Source: Pseudoduganella umbonata
GTDB lineage: Bacteria; Pseudomonadota; Gammaproteobacteria; Burkholderiales; Burkholderiaceae_D
Assembly: GCF_014192225.1 (NCBI RefSeq)
Contig: NZ_JACHXS010000014.1
Coordinates: 1-64,000 of the forward strand
Direction of reading: 5' to 3'
Length of the DNA: 64,000 nucleotides
The position numbers and the translations under genes are program-made. A model generated the notes under the pieces. It saw only the letters and a program-made list of their open reading frames with translations. It had not been told where the DNA came from and did not search any database. This document shows positions 7,661-16,075 of this stretch, one piece after another. Every line of letters starts with the position of its first letter. Position 1 is the first letter of the stretch.

Positions 7661-9766
7661 ATGAACAAGACCACTTTCGCCGTATCCGCCGCCGCGCTGG
7701 CCATCGCACAGGCCTTCCCCGCATTTGCACAGCAGGCCGCGGCGGGTACCAATGAGCCCACGATGACGGAAGTCGTCATCACCGCGGCGCGCGGGACCGC
7801 CGAAAGCGCGTCCGTCGCCGGCTTCTCGGAACGGCCGCTGCTGCAGACGCCGGCCTCGGTCAGCGTCGTCACGCGCGAGCAGATGCAGGCGCTGAACATC
7901 CGTTCCACCACGGATGCGGCACGCTACGACGCCAGTATCAGCGACGCCTACAACGCGGTCGGCTACGCCGAACAGTTCTCGATCCGCGGCTTCAAGCTGG
8001 ACAATGCCAGCAGCTACCGCAAGGATGGCCTGGCGATTTCGGCGGACACGCAGATCCCGCTGGAGAACAAGGAAAACATCCAGGTACAGAAAGGGCTGGC
8101 GGGCCTGACGGCCGGCGTGGCGGCGCCGGGCGGCATCGTCGAATACACCACGAAGCGGCCGACCAACGGCACGCTGCGTTCGGTCCTGTTCGGGGTCAGC
8201 GAACGGGGCACCGTCTACGGCGCGGTGGACCTGGGCGGCCGCTTCGAGGACCGGCGCTTCGGCTACCGCGTCAACGTGGCGGGCGAGCGGCTGCGCTCGT
8301 ACGTCGACGGCGCGGATGGCCGCCGCAGCTTCGTGTCCGGCGCATTCGACTGGCAGATTTCGCCGCAGGCACTGTTGCAGGTCGACGCCGACTACCAGAA
8401 GAAATCCCAGGTCTCGGCGCCCGGCTTCCAGCTGATCAACAACGTGTCGCTGCCGGTCGTGGATGCCGACACGCTGCTGAACGACCAGCCCTGGAGCTAC
8501 CCGGTGGCCACGGAAAGCATGAACTTCGGCGCGCGCTTCCAGTACCAGCTGGCGCAGGACTGGAAAGTCGAGCTGAAAGCGAACCGCCACGTGTTCAAGC
8601 GCGACGACTACACCGCATTCCCGTACGGCTGCTCGGCCCAGGAACTGTATCCGGGCTTCTGCGCCAACGGCGACTATGACGTGTACGACTACCGCAGCCT
8701 GGGCGAACAGAAGAAGCCGCTGGCCGCGCAGGCCATGCTGCAGGGACGCTTTGCCACCGGCGCGCTGTCGCACGAGCTGTCGACCGGCTTCGCCTACTAC
8801 GGCAACAAGGAAAGCTGGGGCGAGGACGTCTATGAATATGCCGGCACCAGCAACATCTACCGCCCGGTGGTGGTACCGCCGCGCAGCGACCTGGAGACCG
8901 GCCCGGCATCCGTGCAGCGCAAGGACAACGAACGCGCCCTGTTCGTGCAGGACATCGTCGGCCTTACCAGCGGGCTGACGCTGCATGCCGGCGCGCGCTA
9001 CGTGAAGCTGAAGCGCGACGAAGCGGGCGTGGCGCCGAGCAGCGCCAACTTCTGGCTGCCGAACGTGGCGCTGGTGTACAGCCCGCGCAGCAACGTGTCG
9101 CTGTATGCGACGTACGCGCGCGGCCTGCAGCACGGCGGCATCGCGCCGCTGCAGACGGTGAATGAGAATCGCGCGCTGGCTCCGTCGAAGTCGAAGCAGG
9201 TCGAACTGGGCGCCAAGGCCCTGGTCGGCAGCATCAGCTATACCGCCGCGCTGTTCCAGATCGAGAAAGGCCTGGAATACATCGATGCCGCCAATACCTT
9301 CGTGCGCAACGGCGAGGCGCAGCATCGCGGCGTCGAATTCGCGGCGCAGGGCAAGGCGACGCGCGAACTGACCGTGGGCGCCTCGCTGGCCGCATTGAGC
9401 ACGAGGCAGGACGGCACCGGCCAGGCCATCTACGACGGCAAGCGCGTGACCAACGTGCCGGCCATCCGTTCCACCGTGTTCGCCGAATATGCGCTATCGG
9501 CGGCGTTCAAGGTGAACGGCGACTGGCAGTTCGCCGGCAAGAAGGCGTTCGATGAAGAGAACCGGGTATTCGTGCCGAAGTACCACCTGCTGAACGTCGG
9601 CACTTCCTATGTCACGCGCGTGAACGGCATGCCGCTGATGCTGCGCGCCCAGGTGCGCAATGCGCTCGACAAGTTCTACTGGCGCGACGTGACGCCGGAC
9701 CTGGGCGGCTACCTGATGCCCGGGCTGGGCCGCACGTTCCACGTGTCGGCGCAGCTCGATTTCTGA
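7661..9766 (+). CDS. TonB-dependent outer-membrane receptor under TPP control
   Basis: 701 residues: signal peptide (residues 1-24, ending AFPAFA), plug domain with TEVVITAARGTAES, LQTPASVSVVTREQM and FSIRGFKLDN, then a 22-strand-type barrel ending in the typical terminal Phe (VSAQLDF). The sequence style is that of siderophore-type receptors, but the TPP riboswitch directly upstream points to thiamine or a thiamine precursor as ligand; thiamine-linked TonB receptors are known from comparative genomics. It converges with a PnuC-type transporter and a kinase (9-base gap between stop codons), which fits a complete uptake route across both membranes. Confidence 0.85.
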   Translation: MNKTTFAVSAAALAIAQAFPAFAQQAAAGTNEPTMTEVVITAARGTAESASVAGFSERPLLQTPASVSVVTREQMQALNIRSTTDAARYDASISDAYNAVGYAEQFSIRGFKLDNASSYRKDGLAISADTQIPLENKENIQVQKGLAGLTAGVAAPGGIVEYTTKRPTNGTLRSVLFGVSERGTVYGAVDLGGRFEDRRFGYRVNVAGERLRSYVDGADGRRSFVSGAFDWQISPQALLQVDADYQKKSQVSAPGFQLINNVSLPVVDADTLLNDQPWSYPVATESMNFGARFQYQLAQDWKVELKANRHVFKRDDYTAFPYGCSAQELYPGFCANGDYDVYDYRSLGEQKKPLAAQAMLQGRFATGALSHELSTGFAYYGNKESWGEDVYEYAGTSNIYRPVVVPPRSDLETGPASVQRKDNERALFVQDIVGLTSGLTLHAGARYVKLKRDEAGVAPSSANFWLPNVALVYSPRSNVSLYATYARGLQHGGIAPLQTVNENRALAPSKSKQVELGAKALVGSISYTAALFQIEKGLEYIDAANTFVRNGEAQHRGVEFAAQGKATRELTVGASLAALSTRQDGTGQAIYDGKRVTNVPAIRSTVFAEYALSAAFKVNGDWQFAGKKAFDEENRVFVPKYHLLNVGTSYVTRVNGMPLMLRAQVRNALDKFYWRDVTPDLGGYLMPGLGRTFHVSAQLDF

Positions 9767-9775
9767 TCCGGCGAA

Positions 9776-10279
9776 TCAGGAGCCCAGCACTTCCTCCACC
9801 TGCCGCAGGCGCTGTGCCAGCGGCCCGTGGATGCGCACGTGCGCGATCGCGCGTGCGGCCAGTTCCTCGGCCAGCAGCGCGTGGACGGCGGCGCTCTGGT
9901 CCTCCGGCTCGCGCTGCAGGCCATCGGCCTTCCATGGCATGTCGGGTGCGCAGACCAGCGTGACGTCGTAGCGGCGCGACGCCGCCAGTGCAGCGAGGCG
10001 CGGATCGATGCGGCCGAAGTAATGGCGGCTGTACACGGCCGTCATCAGCGGCGTGGTGTCGCAAAACAAAAAGCGGCCGGCACGCGCCATCGCGAGTTCC
10101 TCGCGCGCGGCCTGCGTTTCGGCGATATGCAACTGATCGGCCTCGACCGGCACGCGCTGGTGCAGGTCGACGAACTCGCGCAGGTATTCCGGCACCCACA
10201 CGTCCCGATAGCGCTCGGCCAGCGCCTGGGCCAGCGTCGTCTTGCCCGACGAGGCGCTGCCGACGATCGCGATGCGCAT
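9776..10279 (-). CDS. NadR-like P-loop kinase (vitamin/nucleoside kinase)
   Basis: 167 residues, start ATG at 10279, five bases after the pnuC-like stop. The Walker A motif GSASSGKTTL occupies residues 7-16. The order of motifs (VPEYLREFVD, FLFCDTTPLMTAVYS, YDVTLVCAPDMPWKADGLQ) follows the ribosylnicotinamide-kinase domain of NadR. Such kinases trap the substrate imported by PnuC-type carriers by phosphorylation. Whether the substrate is nicotinamide riboside or thiamine cannot be read from the sequence; proximity of the TPP-regulated receptor favours thiamine, the family name favours nicotinamide riboside. Confidence 0.75.
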   Translation of the reverse strand: MRIAIVGSASSGKTTLAQALAERYRDVWVPEYLREFVDLHQRVPVEADQLHIAETQAAREELAMARAGRFLFCDTTPLMTAVYSRHYFGRIDPRLAALAASRRYDVTLVCAPDMPWKADGLQREPEDQSAAVHALLAEELAARAIAHVRIHGPLAQRLRQVEEVLGS

Positions 10280-10284
10280 CGCCC

Positions 10285-10923
10285 TCACCGCAGCACCATC
10301 GCTTCGCTGGCCGGCTCCTTGCCCGATTCGTCGGCCTGCATCGACTTGCGCCATGCCAGCAGGCCGATCGCCGCCATCACCACGAACAGGCCGTACAGTA
10401 CGGCCGTCAACATCAGGCCCTTGTGCACGTACAGCCCCACGTACAGCACGTCGACGATGATCCATACGTGCCAGTTCTCCAGCTTCTTGCGGGACAGCAG
10501 CAACTGGCCCACCAGGCTGCCGGCGGTCAGGAAACCGTCCGCGAACGGCACGTCGGTATCGGTAAACGTCTTCAGGAACCAGGCCAGCGCGATGAAGCCG
10601 GCGATCCAGCCCAGCGCAGCCACCGCCCTGCCCTGCCAGGACAGCTGCGTGACCGGCAGGCGCGCATGCGTGTCGTCGCCATGCAGCCATTGGTACCAGC
10701 CCCAGAACGATACCGTGATGAACACCAGCTGCAGCCCCATGTCGCCATACAGCTTCGACTGGAAGAACACCACGCCGTACAGCGCGGATGACAGGATCGC
10801 GAACAGCCAGGCCCAGTGCTTCTGGCGGATGTTCAGCCACACGGTGGCAATCGACAGGACAAAGGACAGCAGTTCGAGCGGCGTGGTGGACAGGCCGGGG
10901 AGGATATTGAGGGTTTCGTTCAT
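10285..10923 (-). CDS. PnuC/PnuT-type vitamin transporter
   Basis: 212 residues from the ATG at 10923. The protein has about seven membrane helices and the family pattern VLSIATVWLNIRQKHWAW, ALYGVVFFQSKLYGDMGLQ and FWGWYQWLHG, which belongs to the PnuC family (facilitated diffusion of nicotinamide riboside, thiamine or riboflavin). It is followed by a kinase that would trap the substrate. The gene itself has no visible riboswitch in its 5' region (10924-11099), unlike the convergent TonB receptor gene. Thiamine (PnuT) is the preferred guess on context. Confidence 0.85.
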   Translation of the reverse strand: MNETLNILPGLSTTPLELLSFVLSIATVWLNIRQKHWAWLFAILSSALYGVVFFQSKLYGDMGLQLVFITVSFWGWYQWLHGDDTHARLPVTQLSWQGRAVAALGWIAGFIALAWFLKTFTDTDVPFADGFLTAGSLVGQLLLSRKKLENWHVWIIVDVLYVGLYVHKGLMLTAVLYGLFVVMAAIGLLAWRKSMQADESGKEPASEAMVLR

Positions 10924-11099
10924 GAGGCAGCGCTCTGGAGGACTGCGGATTATGCCATGGCGGCGGGATGCGGCACAGCGTGGCCGCCGCTGCGGCGCCA
11001 ATGCCCGGCAACCGTGCACAATTCTCACCAATTATTGCATATTGTTAATATCGCCGGCTTGCCGAATAATGGCGTACTACCACATCCCCCTGTCCCGCC

Positions 11100-13055
11100 A
11101 TGCTGCGCACCCTGCCCCTCCTTCTCGCCGCACCCGCCTTGCCCGCCATCGCGCAGGCGCCCGCCGCACCGATCCCCATCGAGTCATTCGTCAAGCAGGA
11201 ACAGTTTTCCCAGCCGCGCCTGTCGCCCGACGGAAAGCACCTCGCCGTCACGGTGCGCATGCCGATCGGCGCACGCGACGTGCCGACGATGACGTTCTAC
11301 AGCCTGCCGGACCTGAAGATCGAAAGCGTGGTGCGGCTGCCGGCGTTCCAGGTACCGCTTGGCTACTACTGGGTCAGCAACACCCGCCTCGTCGTGCGCA
11401 AGGGGCATGAACAGGGCTCGCGCGAGATCCCCACATCTTACGGCGAAGTCCTGGCGATGGAATACGACGGCAAGAAGCAGGAATACCTGTACGGCTACGA
11501 CCGGTTCCAGAACTCGGCGCGCACCAGCGGCTACCAGGACGATTATGGCTACGCCTACGTCTCGGACATCCCGGCCGAACGCAATGGCCGCGTCTTCCTG
11601 TCCGCTTACCTGTGGGACGCCGATTTCAGCGAATTGCTCGAGATCGACACGGTCAAGGGCAAGCGCCGCTCGGTCGCGCGCGTGCCCCATTCTCGCTTCA
11701 ATTTCTACGTGCAGAACGATGGCCAGCCGCGGTTTGCTGTCGGCAGTGACGACAACGCGCAATTCGCTTTGTTGCGGCGCGAAGGCGACAGCGGCAAATG
11801 GACCCGCGTTCCGCAGGAAAAAACCGGCACGCTGCTCGATCCTTTTGCGTTCTCGGCGGACGATCGCGAGTTCATGGCATGGCACTCCGAGCGCGGTGGA
11901 CCGCAAGTACTGGTGCGCGAGAACCTTGCCACGGGCGCCCGGCACGTGGTCGCCTCGCACGCCGACGGCTCCGTCAGCGATGCCATGTTCGGCAGCCGCC
12001 GTTACCTGCCGATCGCCGCCTTTACGTCCGTCGGCAAGCCGGAGGTCCGCTATGTGGAGCCGGACAGCCATGCCGACGTGGCCTTGCACAAGCAGCTGGC
12101 CGCACAGTTCCCTGGCGACGTCGTGCGTTTCCTCGACGTCACCCAGGATGGTGGCAAGGTGCTGTTCGTCGTTCGCAGCGACCGCGATCCGGGAACATAT
12201 TACCTGTTCGACCGCAAGAACGGCCGCGCAGACATGCTGTTTGCCGCCATGGAATCGCTCGAACCCGACCAGATGGCCGAACGCAAGCCGGTTTCCTTCA
12301 AGGCGCGCGACGGCCTGCAGCTGCATGGCTACCTGACGGTGCCGCGCCAGCCGGCTGCCGGCAAGCTGCCGCTGGTGCTGATTCCGCATGGCGGCCCGCA
12401 CGGACCCTACGACAGCTGGTACTTCGACACCGACGCGCAATTCCTTGCCAGCCGCGGCTACGCGGTCCTGCAGGTGAACTTCCGTGGTTCGGGCGGCCGC
12501 GGCGAGACGTTCGAGGCCGCCGGTTACCGTCAATGGCACGGCAAAATCATGGACGACCTGGTCGATGGCGTGCGCTGGGCGGTCGGCAATGCCGGCGTCG
12601 ACAGCAACCGGATGTGCGTCTTCGGCGCCAGCTTCGGCGGCTATGCGGCAATGACACTGGCGTCGCGCGAGCCGGGCCTGTTCAAGTGCGCCGTCGGCTA
12701 CGCCGGCGCCTACGATCTGAAGCTGCTGCTCGAAGGCGACGACGTCAAGCGCTCGAAGACGTTTACCAGCTACTGGCGACGGTACATCGGTGACGACGTC
12801 AAGGAACTGGACCGTATCTCTCCCGCCCTGCATGCGGACACGATCAAGGCGCCCGTGCTGCTCATTCATGGCGGCAAGGACAAGATTACGCCCAAGGAAC
12901 ACGCCTTCCGCATGCGCGATGCGCTGGCGAAGGCCGGCCGGCCGCCCGAGTGGTATTACGTGGACTATGAATGGCACGGCTTCTACGACACCGAGAACCA
13001 GGTCGAGGTGTACCGCAGGCTGGAAACCTTCCTGGCGAAACACCTGCGCAGGTAA
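11100..13055 (+). CDS. S9 family (prolyl-oligopeptidase-like) exported peptidase
   Basis: 651 residues. A short signal peptide (residues 1-19, ending PAIAQA) is followed by a beta-propeller-like N-terminal domain (to about 390) and an alpha/beta-hydrolase domain. The nucleophile elbow GASFGGYAAM (Ser in GxSxGG), the oxyanion segment IPHGGPHGPYDSWYF, the acid-loop region LLIHGGKDKITP and the catalytic His in YEWHGFYDTENQ are all present, so an active dipeptidyl/acylaminoacyl-type peptidase of the periplasm is expected. The coding start is only 177 bases from the divergent pnuC-type gene. It is 37 bases from the DUF1810 gene downstream. Confidence 0.85.
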   Translation: MLRTLPLLLAAPALPAIAQAPAAPIPIESFVKQEQFSQPRLSPDGKHLAVTVRMPIGARDVPTMTFYSLPDLKIESVVRLPAFQVPLGYYWVSNTRLVVRKGHEQGSREIPTSYGEVLAMEYDGKKQEYLYGYDRFQNSARTSGYQDDYGYAYVSDIPAERNGRVFLSAYLWDADFSELLEIDTVKGKRRSVARVPHSRFNFYVQNDGQPRFAVGSDDNAQFALLRREGDSGKWTRVPQEKTGTLLDPFAFSADDREFMAWHSERGGPQVLVRENLATGARHVVASHADGSVSDAMFGSRRYLPIAAFTSVGKPEVRYVEPDSHADVALHKQLAAQFPGDVVRFLDVTQDGGKVLFVVRSDRDPGTYYLFDRKNGRADMLFAAMESLEPDQMAERKPVSFKARDGLQLHGYLTVPRQPAAGKLPLVLIPHGGPHGPYDSWYFDTDAQFLASRGYAVLQVNFRGSGGRGETFEAAGYRQWHGKIMDDLVDGVRWAVGNAGVDSNRMCVFGASFGGYAAMTLASREPGLFKCAVGYAGAYDLKLLLEGDDVKRSKTFTSYWRRYIGDDVKELDRISPALHADTIKAPVLLIHGGKDKITPKEHAFRMRDALAKAGRPPEWYYVDYEWHGFYDTENQVEVYRRLETFLAKHLRR

Positions 13056-13092
13056 GCCGGGGTAGACTGCGGGTTCGCCCACAGGAGGAAGC

Positions 13093-13512
13093 ATGCCGCA
13101 CGATCTCGACCGCTTCATCGCCGCGCAGGATCGCATCTATGGCGACGTGCTGCGCGAGTTGCGCGCCGGGCGCAAGTCGAGCCACTGGATGTGGTTCATC
13201 TTCCCGCAGCTGAAGGACCTGGGCCGCTCGGACACGAGCCGCTTCTACGGCATCGCCACGCTCGACGAGGCGCGCGCCTATCTCGATCATGCGGTGCTGG
13301 GCGCGCGGCTGCGCGAATGCACCCGGCTCGTCAATGACCATGCCGGCACGCCGATCGATACGATCCTGGGCCATGTCGATGCCTTGAAGTTCCGTTCGTC
13401 GATGACGCTGTTCGCCTCGGCCCGGCCCGGCGAAGACCTGTTCACCGGAGCGCTGGCAGCCTTCTACGAAGGCCAGCCCGACCGGGCCACGCTTGCCCTG
13501 CTGGCCGGGTGA
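13093..13512 (+). CDS. DUF1810 family protein
   Basis: 139 residues covering the whole DUF1810 domain: DLDRFIAAQDRIYGDVLREL, SHWMWFIFPQLKDLG, FYGIATLDEARAYL, VDALKFRSSMTLFA. The family is cytosolic and has no well-established function in bacteria (calpastatin-like in old annotation). AGGAGG precedes the ATG. It may be read with the S9 peptidase gene. Confidence 0.85.
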   Translation: MPHDLDRFIAAQDRIYGDVLRELRAGRKSSHWMWFIFPQLKDLGRSDTSRFYGIATLDEARAYLDHAVLGARLRECTRLVNDHAGTPIDTILGHVDALKFRSSMTLFASARPGEDLFTGALAAFYEGQPDRATLALLAG

Positions 13513-13519
13513 CGTGCTG

Positions 13520-13684
13520 TCATGTTGCCAGGCGCCGCCGGCCCCTGCGCGCGGCGACCGCCACGATCGCACAACCCAGCAGCATCGCATGGCAGCTTCT
13601 CTCGTGGTTGAACCCGATCATGGTCACCCACCAGTATAGGGAGCCATCCCGAAAGGTCCAGCCGCGGGCAATGTCGGGCCCCAT
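13520..13684 (-). pseudogene. Possible remnant of a PEP-CTERM protein tail
   Basis: On the minus strand, 13520-13684 can be read as 54 residues ending HERSCHAMLLGCAIVAVAARRGRRR. This lines up with a PEP-CTERM sorting tail (PEPS-AMLL-hydrophobic-Arg cluster), with HER where PEP would be. Nothing upstream looks like the rest of such a protein, and the reading frame crosses the terminator hairpin at 13690-13721 if extended. A vestige is more likely than a working gene. The remaining part of 13513-13743 shows nothing else. Confidence 0.25.
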
Positions 13685-13689
13685 GCGAA

Positions 13690-13721
13690 ACAGGCCGCCG
13701 TTCCTGCGAGCGGCGGCCTGT
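13690..13721 (-). terminator. Hairpin terminator after the S46 peptidase gene
   Basis: An 11-bp stem (13690-13700 with 13711-13721, loop 13701-13710) lies 22 bases after the stop codon of the minus-strand gene. Only three T follow, so it may be a weak or Rho-assisted end. Confidence 0.55.
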
Positions 13722-13743
13722 CCGGGACCAGGTACCGAAGGAA

Positions 13744-15879
13744 TTACTTCTTCGGATACTTGATCGTCATTTCCTTCAGCAGGTTGTCGGCACCGTCGAC
13801 TTCCTTCATCACCCACAGCATGTAGCGCACGTCGAGGTGGATGGCGCGCGTGATGGCGGTGTCGAAGTACCAGTCCTTCGTGATCGACTCATAGGTGGAA
13901 TCGAAGTTCAGGCCAATCAGTTCGCCGCGCTTGTTGACGATCGCCGAACCGGAATTGCCGCCGGTGGTATCGGCGCTGGACAGGAAGTTCACCGGCACGG
14001 TCCCCAGCACCGGGTCCTTGAACTGGCCATAGCGCTTCGCCTTGACCGCGTCCAGCAGTGCCTTGGGCGCATCGAACGGATCCTTGCCCGTATGCTTCTC
14101 GACGATGCCTTCCACCGTGGTGAACGGCCCCTTGGTGATGCCATCCTTCGGCGAATACGCATCGACGGTGCCGTAGGTCACGCGCAGGGTCGAGTTGGCG
14201 TCCGGGTAGACCGGCTTGCCCTGCGATTTCTTCCACGCGATCACGGCGCTCATGTACTGCGGAATCACCTTTTCCAGGTTGCCTTCCGATTCCTTCGAGC
14301 GGTCTTCCAGCGCCAGTGCGAAGGCATGCATCTTCACGGCCAGCTGCATGAACGGATCGGCGGATTTCTCCAGCGTGGCGGCGTCGGCGTCCAGCAGCGC
14401 CAGGCGCGTCTTCGTATCGCCCAGCGCCGACTTCCGGTACAGCGCCGGCACGTCGGCCACCGACGGCAGCAGCGCATCGAGGCCCTGGGGATGGAACGCG
14501 GCCGGCAGCTTGGCATAGCGTTGCAGGCCTGCCGCGAAACGCGCCTCGTCGACGCTGCCCACGTACGACTGTTCCAGGCGCGTCAGGCGTGCCTTGATCA
14601 TGGCCAGGTCGCGGTCCTGGTAGCCGGATTCGCGCTCGGCATCGGGCTTTTTGCGCTCCAGCGCCAGGCGGTACAGCGTGCGGGCGCTCTTGAACAGGTC
14701 GGAGTTGGTGGCGACGTTCCAGCCGAACGTCTGCTGTTCCAGCGCCATGTCGGCGGCGATGGCCGCGTCCAGGTCGGACAACATCGACCCGGAAACGCCG
14801 GCCTGCCTGCCGTACCACGCCCGGAACTCGGCATCCTGCCCATCCTTGATGGCGGCCAGGTCCTTGCGCGCGAAGCCGTCCAGCAGGCCCTGCGTCTTCT
14901 TCATGCGGTTGTTGATCGACTTGACGACCGACGCGTAGCGCACTTCGTCGTTCTTGCTGCTCTTCGTGGCGGCGGCGATGGTATCCAGGTCGGCCTGGTA
15001 TTCGGCCACCGTCGCTGGATAGCTCACATCGCGTGCAAAACGGATCTCCGCCGGCAGCTTGTAGCGGCTGGTGCGGCCGGGGTAGCCGGCCAGCAGGATC
15101 GGATCGCCGGCCTTCAGGCCTTCGGCGGACACCACCAGGAAGTCCTTCGACTTGTACGGCACGTTGTCCGGCGACGGATCGGCGGGGCGGCCATCCTTGC
15201 CCACGTAGGCGCGCAGGAACGAGTAGTCGCCGGTATGGCGCGGCCACTCGTAGTTGTCGATATCGCCGCCGTAGTTGCCCACCATGTCCGCCGGTGCGTA
15301 GACCAGGCGCACGTCGCGGATCATCATCTGGCGGATGCGGTAGTACTCCAGGCCGCGGTGGAACGCGGGCACCGAGCAGCGGTAGGATTTATCCGTCTCG
15401 CATTCGGCGGTCAACGCCTTGATGCGGCTGGCGATCGCCTCGTGGCGCGCCTTGCCGCCCACGTTGTCCAGCCCTTTCAGCACGCGCTCCGTCACGTTCT
15501 CGACCTTCTCGGTCACGTACACCAGCGCGTTCGGACCGCCCGGCAATTCCTCGGCGCGCGTCTTCGCCAGGAAGCCGTTGACGATATAGTTCTTCTCCGC
15601 CGTGGAGTTGCGCTGGATCGAGCCATAGGCGCAGTGGTGGTTGGTGACCACCAGGCCGTCCGGCGACACGAACGACGCCGAGCAGCCGCCGAGCGACACG
15701 ATGGCGCTCATCGGGTGCTTCGTCAGGTCGGCGATCCGCTCGGCCGGAATCTGGATGCCGATGCGCTTCAGTTCCGATTTCAGTTGCGGCAGCTGGTGGG
15801 GTTGCCACTGGCCTTCGTCGCCGTGTGCGGTACCGAAGGCGGCCAGCAAAGTGGCCGGCAGGACTAGTTTTTTGAACAA
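13744..15879 (-). CDS. S46 family dipeptidyl-peptidase (DPP7/DPP11 type)
   Basis: 711 residues from a TTG at 15879, which has an AGGGGA site nearby and gives the signal peptide MFKKLVLPATLLAAFGTAHG; the longer frame to 16095 runs through palindromic repeats and into the previous gene. Catalytic elements: TNHHCAYGS (His81/82), the Asp region NYGGDIDNYEWPRHTGDYSF, and Ser643 in GGNSGSAIVN. The length matches periplasmic DPP7/DPP11. In those enzymes a residue soon after the Ser region sets S1 preference (Gly in DPP7, Arg in DPP11); here the aligned FDSTYES has Ser661, so neither class is matched. It probably releases dipeptides from peptides in the periplasm. Confidence 0.85.
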   Translation of the reverse strand: MFKKLVLPATLLAAFGTAHGDEGQWQPHQLPQLKSELKRIGIQIPAERIADLTKHPMSAIVSLGGCSASFVSPDGLVVTNHHCAYGSIQRNSTAEKNYIVNGFLAKTRAEELPGGPNALVYVTEKVENVTERVLKGLDNVGGKARHEAIASRIKALTAECETDKSYRCSVPAFHRGLEYYRIRQMMIRDVRLVYAPADMVGNYGGDIDNYEWPRHTGDYSFLRAYVGKDGRPADPSPDNVPYKSKDFLVVSAEGLKAGDPILLAGYPGRTSRYKLPAEIRFARDVSYPATVAEYQADLDTIAAATKSSKNDEVRYASVVKSINNRMKKTQGLLDGFARKDLAAIKDGQDAEFRAWYGRQAGVSGSMLSDLDAAIAADMALEQQTFGWNVATNSDLFKSARTLYRLALERKKPDAERESGYQDRDLAMIKARLTRLEQSYVGSVDEARFAAGLQRYAKLPAAFHPQGLDALLPSVADVPALYRKSALGDTKTRLALLDADAATLEKSADPFMQLAVKMHAFALALEDRSKESEGNLEKVIPQYMSAVIAWKKSQGKPVYPDANSTLRVTYGTVDAYSPKDGITKGPFTTVEGIVEKHTGKDPFDAPKALLDAVKAKRYGQFKDPVLGTVPVNFLSSADTTGGNSGSAIVNKRGELIGLNFDSTYESITKDWYFDTAITRAIHLDVRYMLWVMKEVDGADNLLKEMTIKYPKK

Positions 15880-15945
15880 GATATGTTCCCCTGGGGTTGA
15901 TAAAAAGCCGGGGAAGTATAGGAAAAAATCGGCGGCGTGGGGGAA

Positions 15946-16059
15946 AAAACCGGTGTCCGACACTATTCCCCGGTAAACCGCCCGGGAAATAATGTCCGAC
16001 ACCAGCGGCGTCGGCCCGCGCTGGTGTCGGACACCCGCAGGGTGTCGGACACCGGTTTT
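15946..16059. repeat. Nested palindromes with GTGTCGGACACC core
   Basis: An outer 18-bp perfect inverted repeat (15946-15963 with 16042-16059) encloses an inner 15-bp perfect inverted repeat (15993-16007 with 16019-16033, loop of 11). The core GTGTCGGACACC and the outer AAAACCGG relate it to the palindromes at 42746 and 62449. It lies between the stop of the outer-membrane efflux gene and the start of the S46 gene on the same strand and could end or attenuate the efflux transcript. Confidence 0.85.
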
Positions 16060-16075
16060 CGCCTGCACCGGACCA

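Noticed and set aside
7583..9325. A 580-codon minus-strand open frame over the TonB receptor
   Set aside because: Antisense shadow; Arg/His-rich translation, whereas the plus strand has a full signal peptide, plug and barrel.
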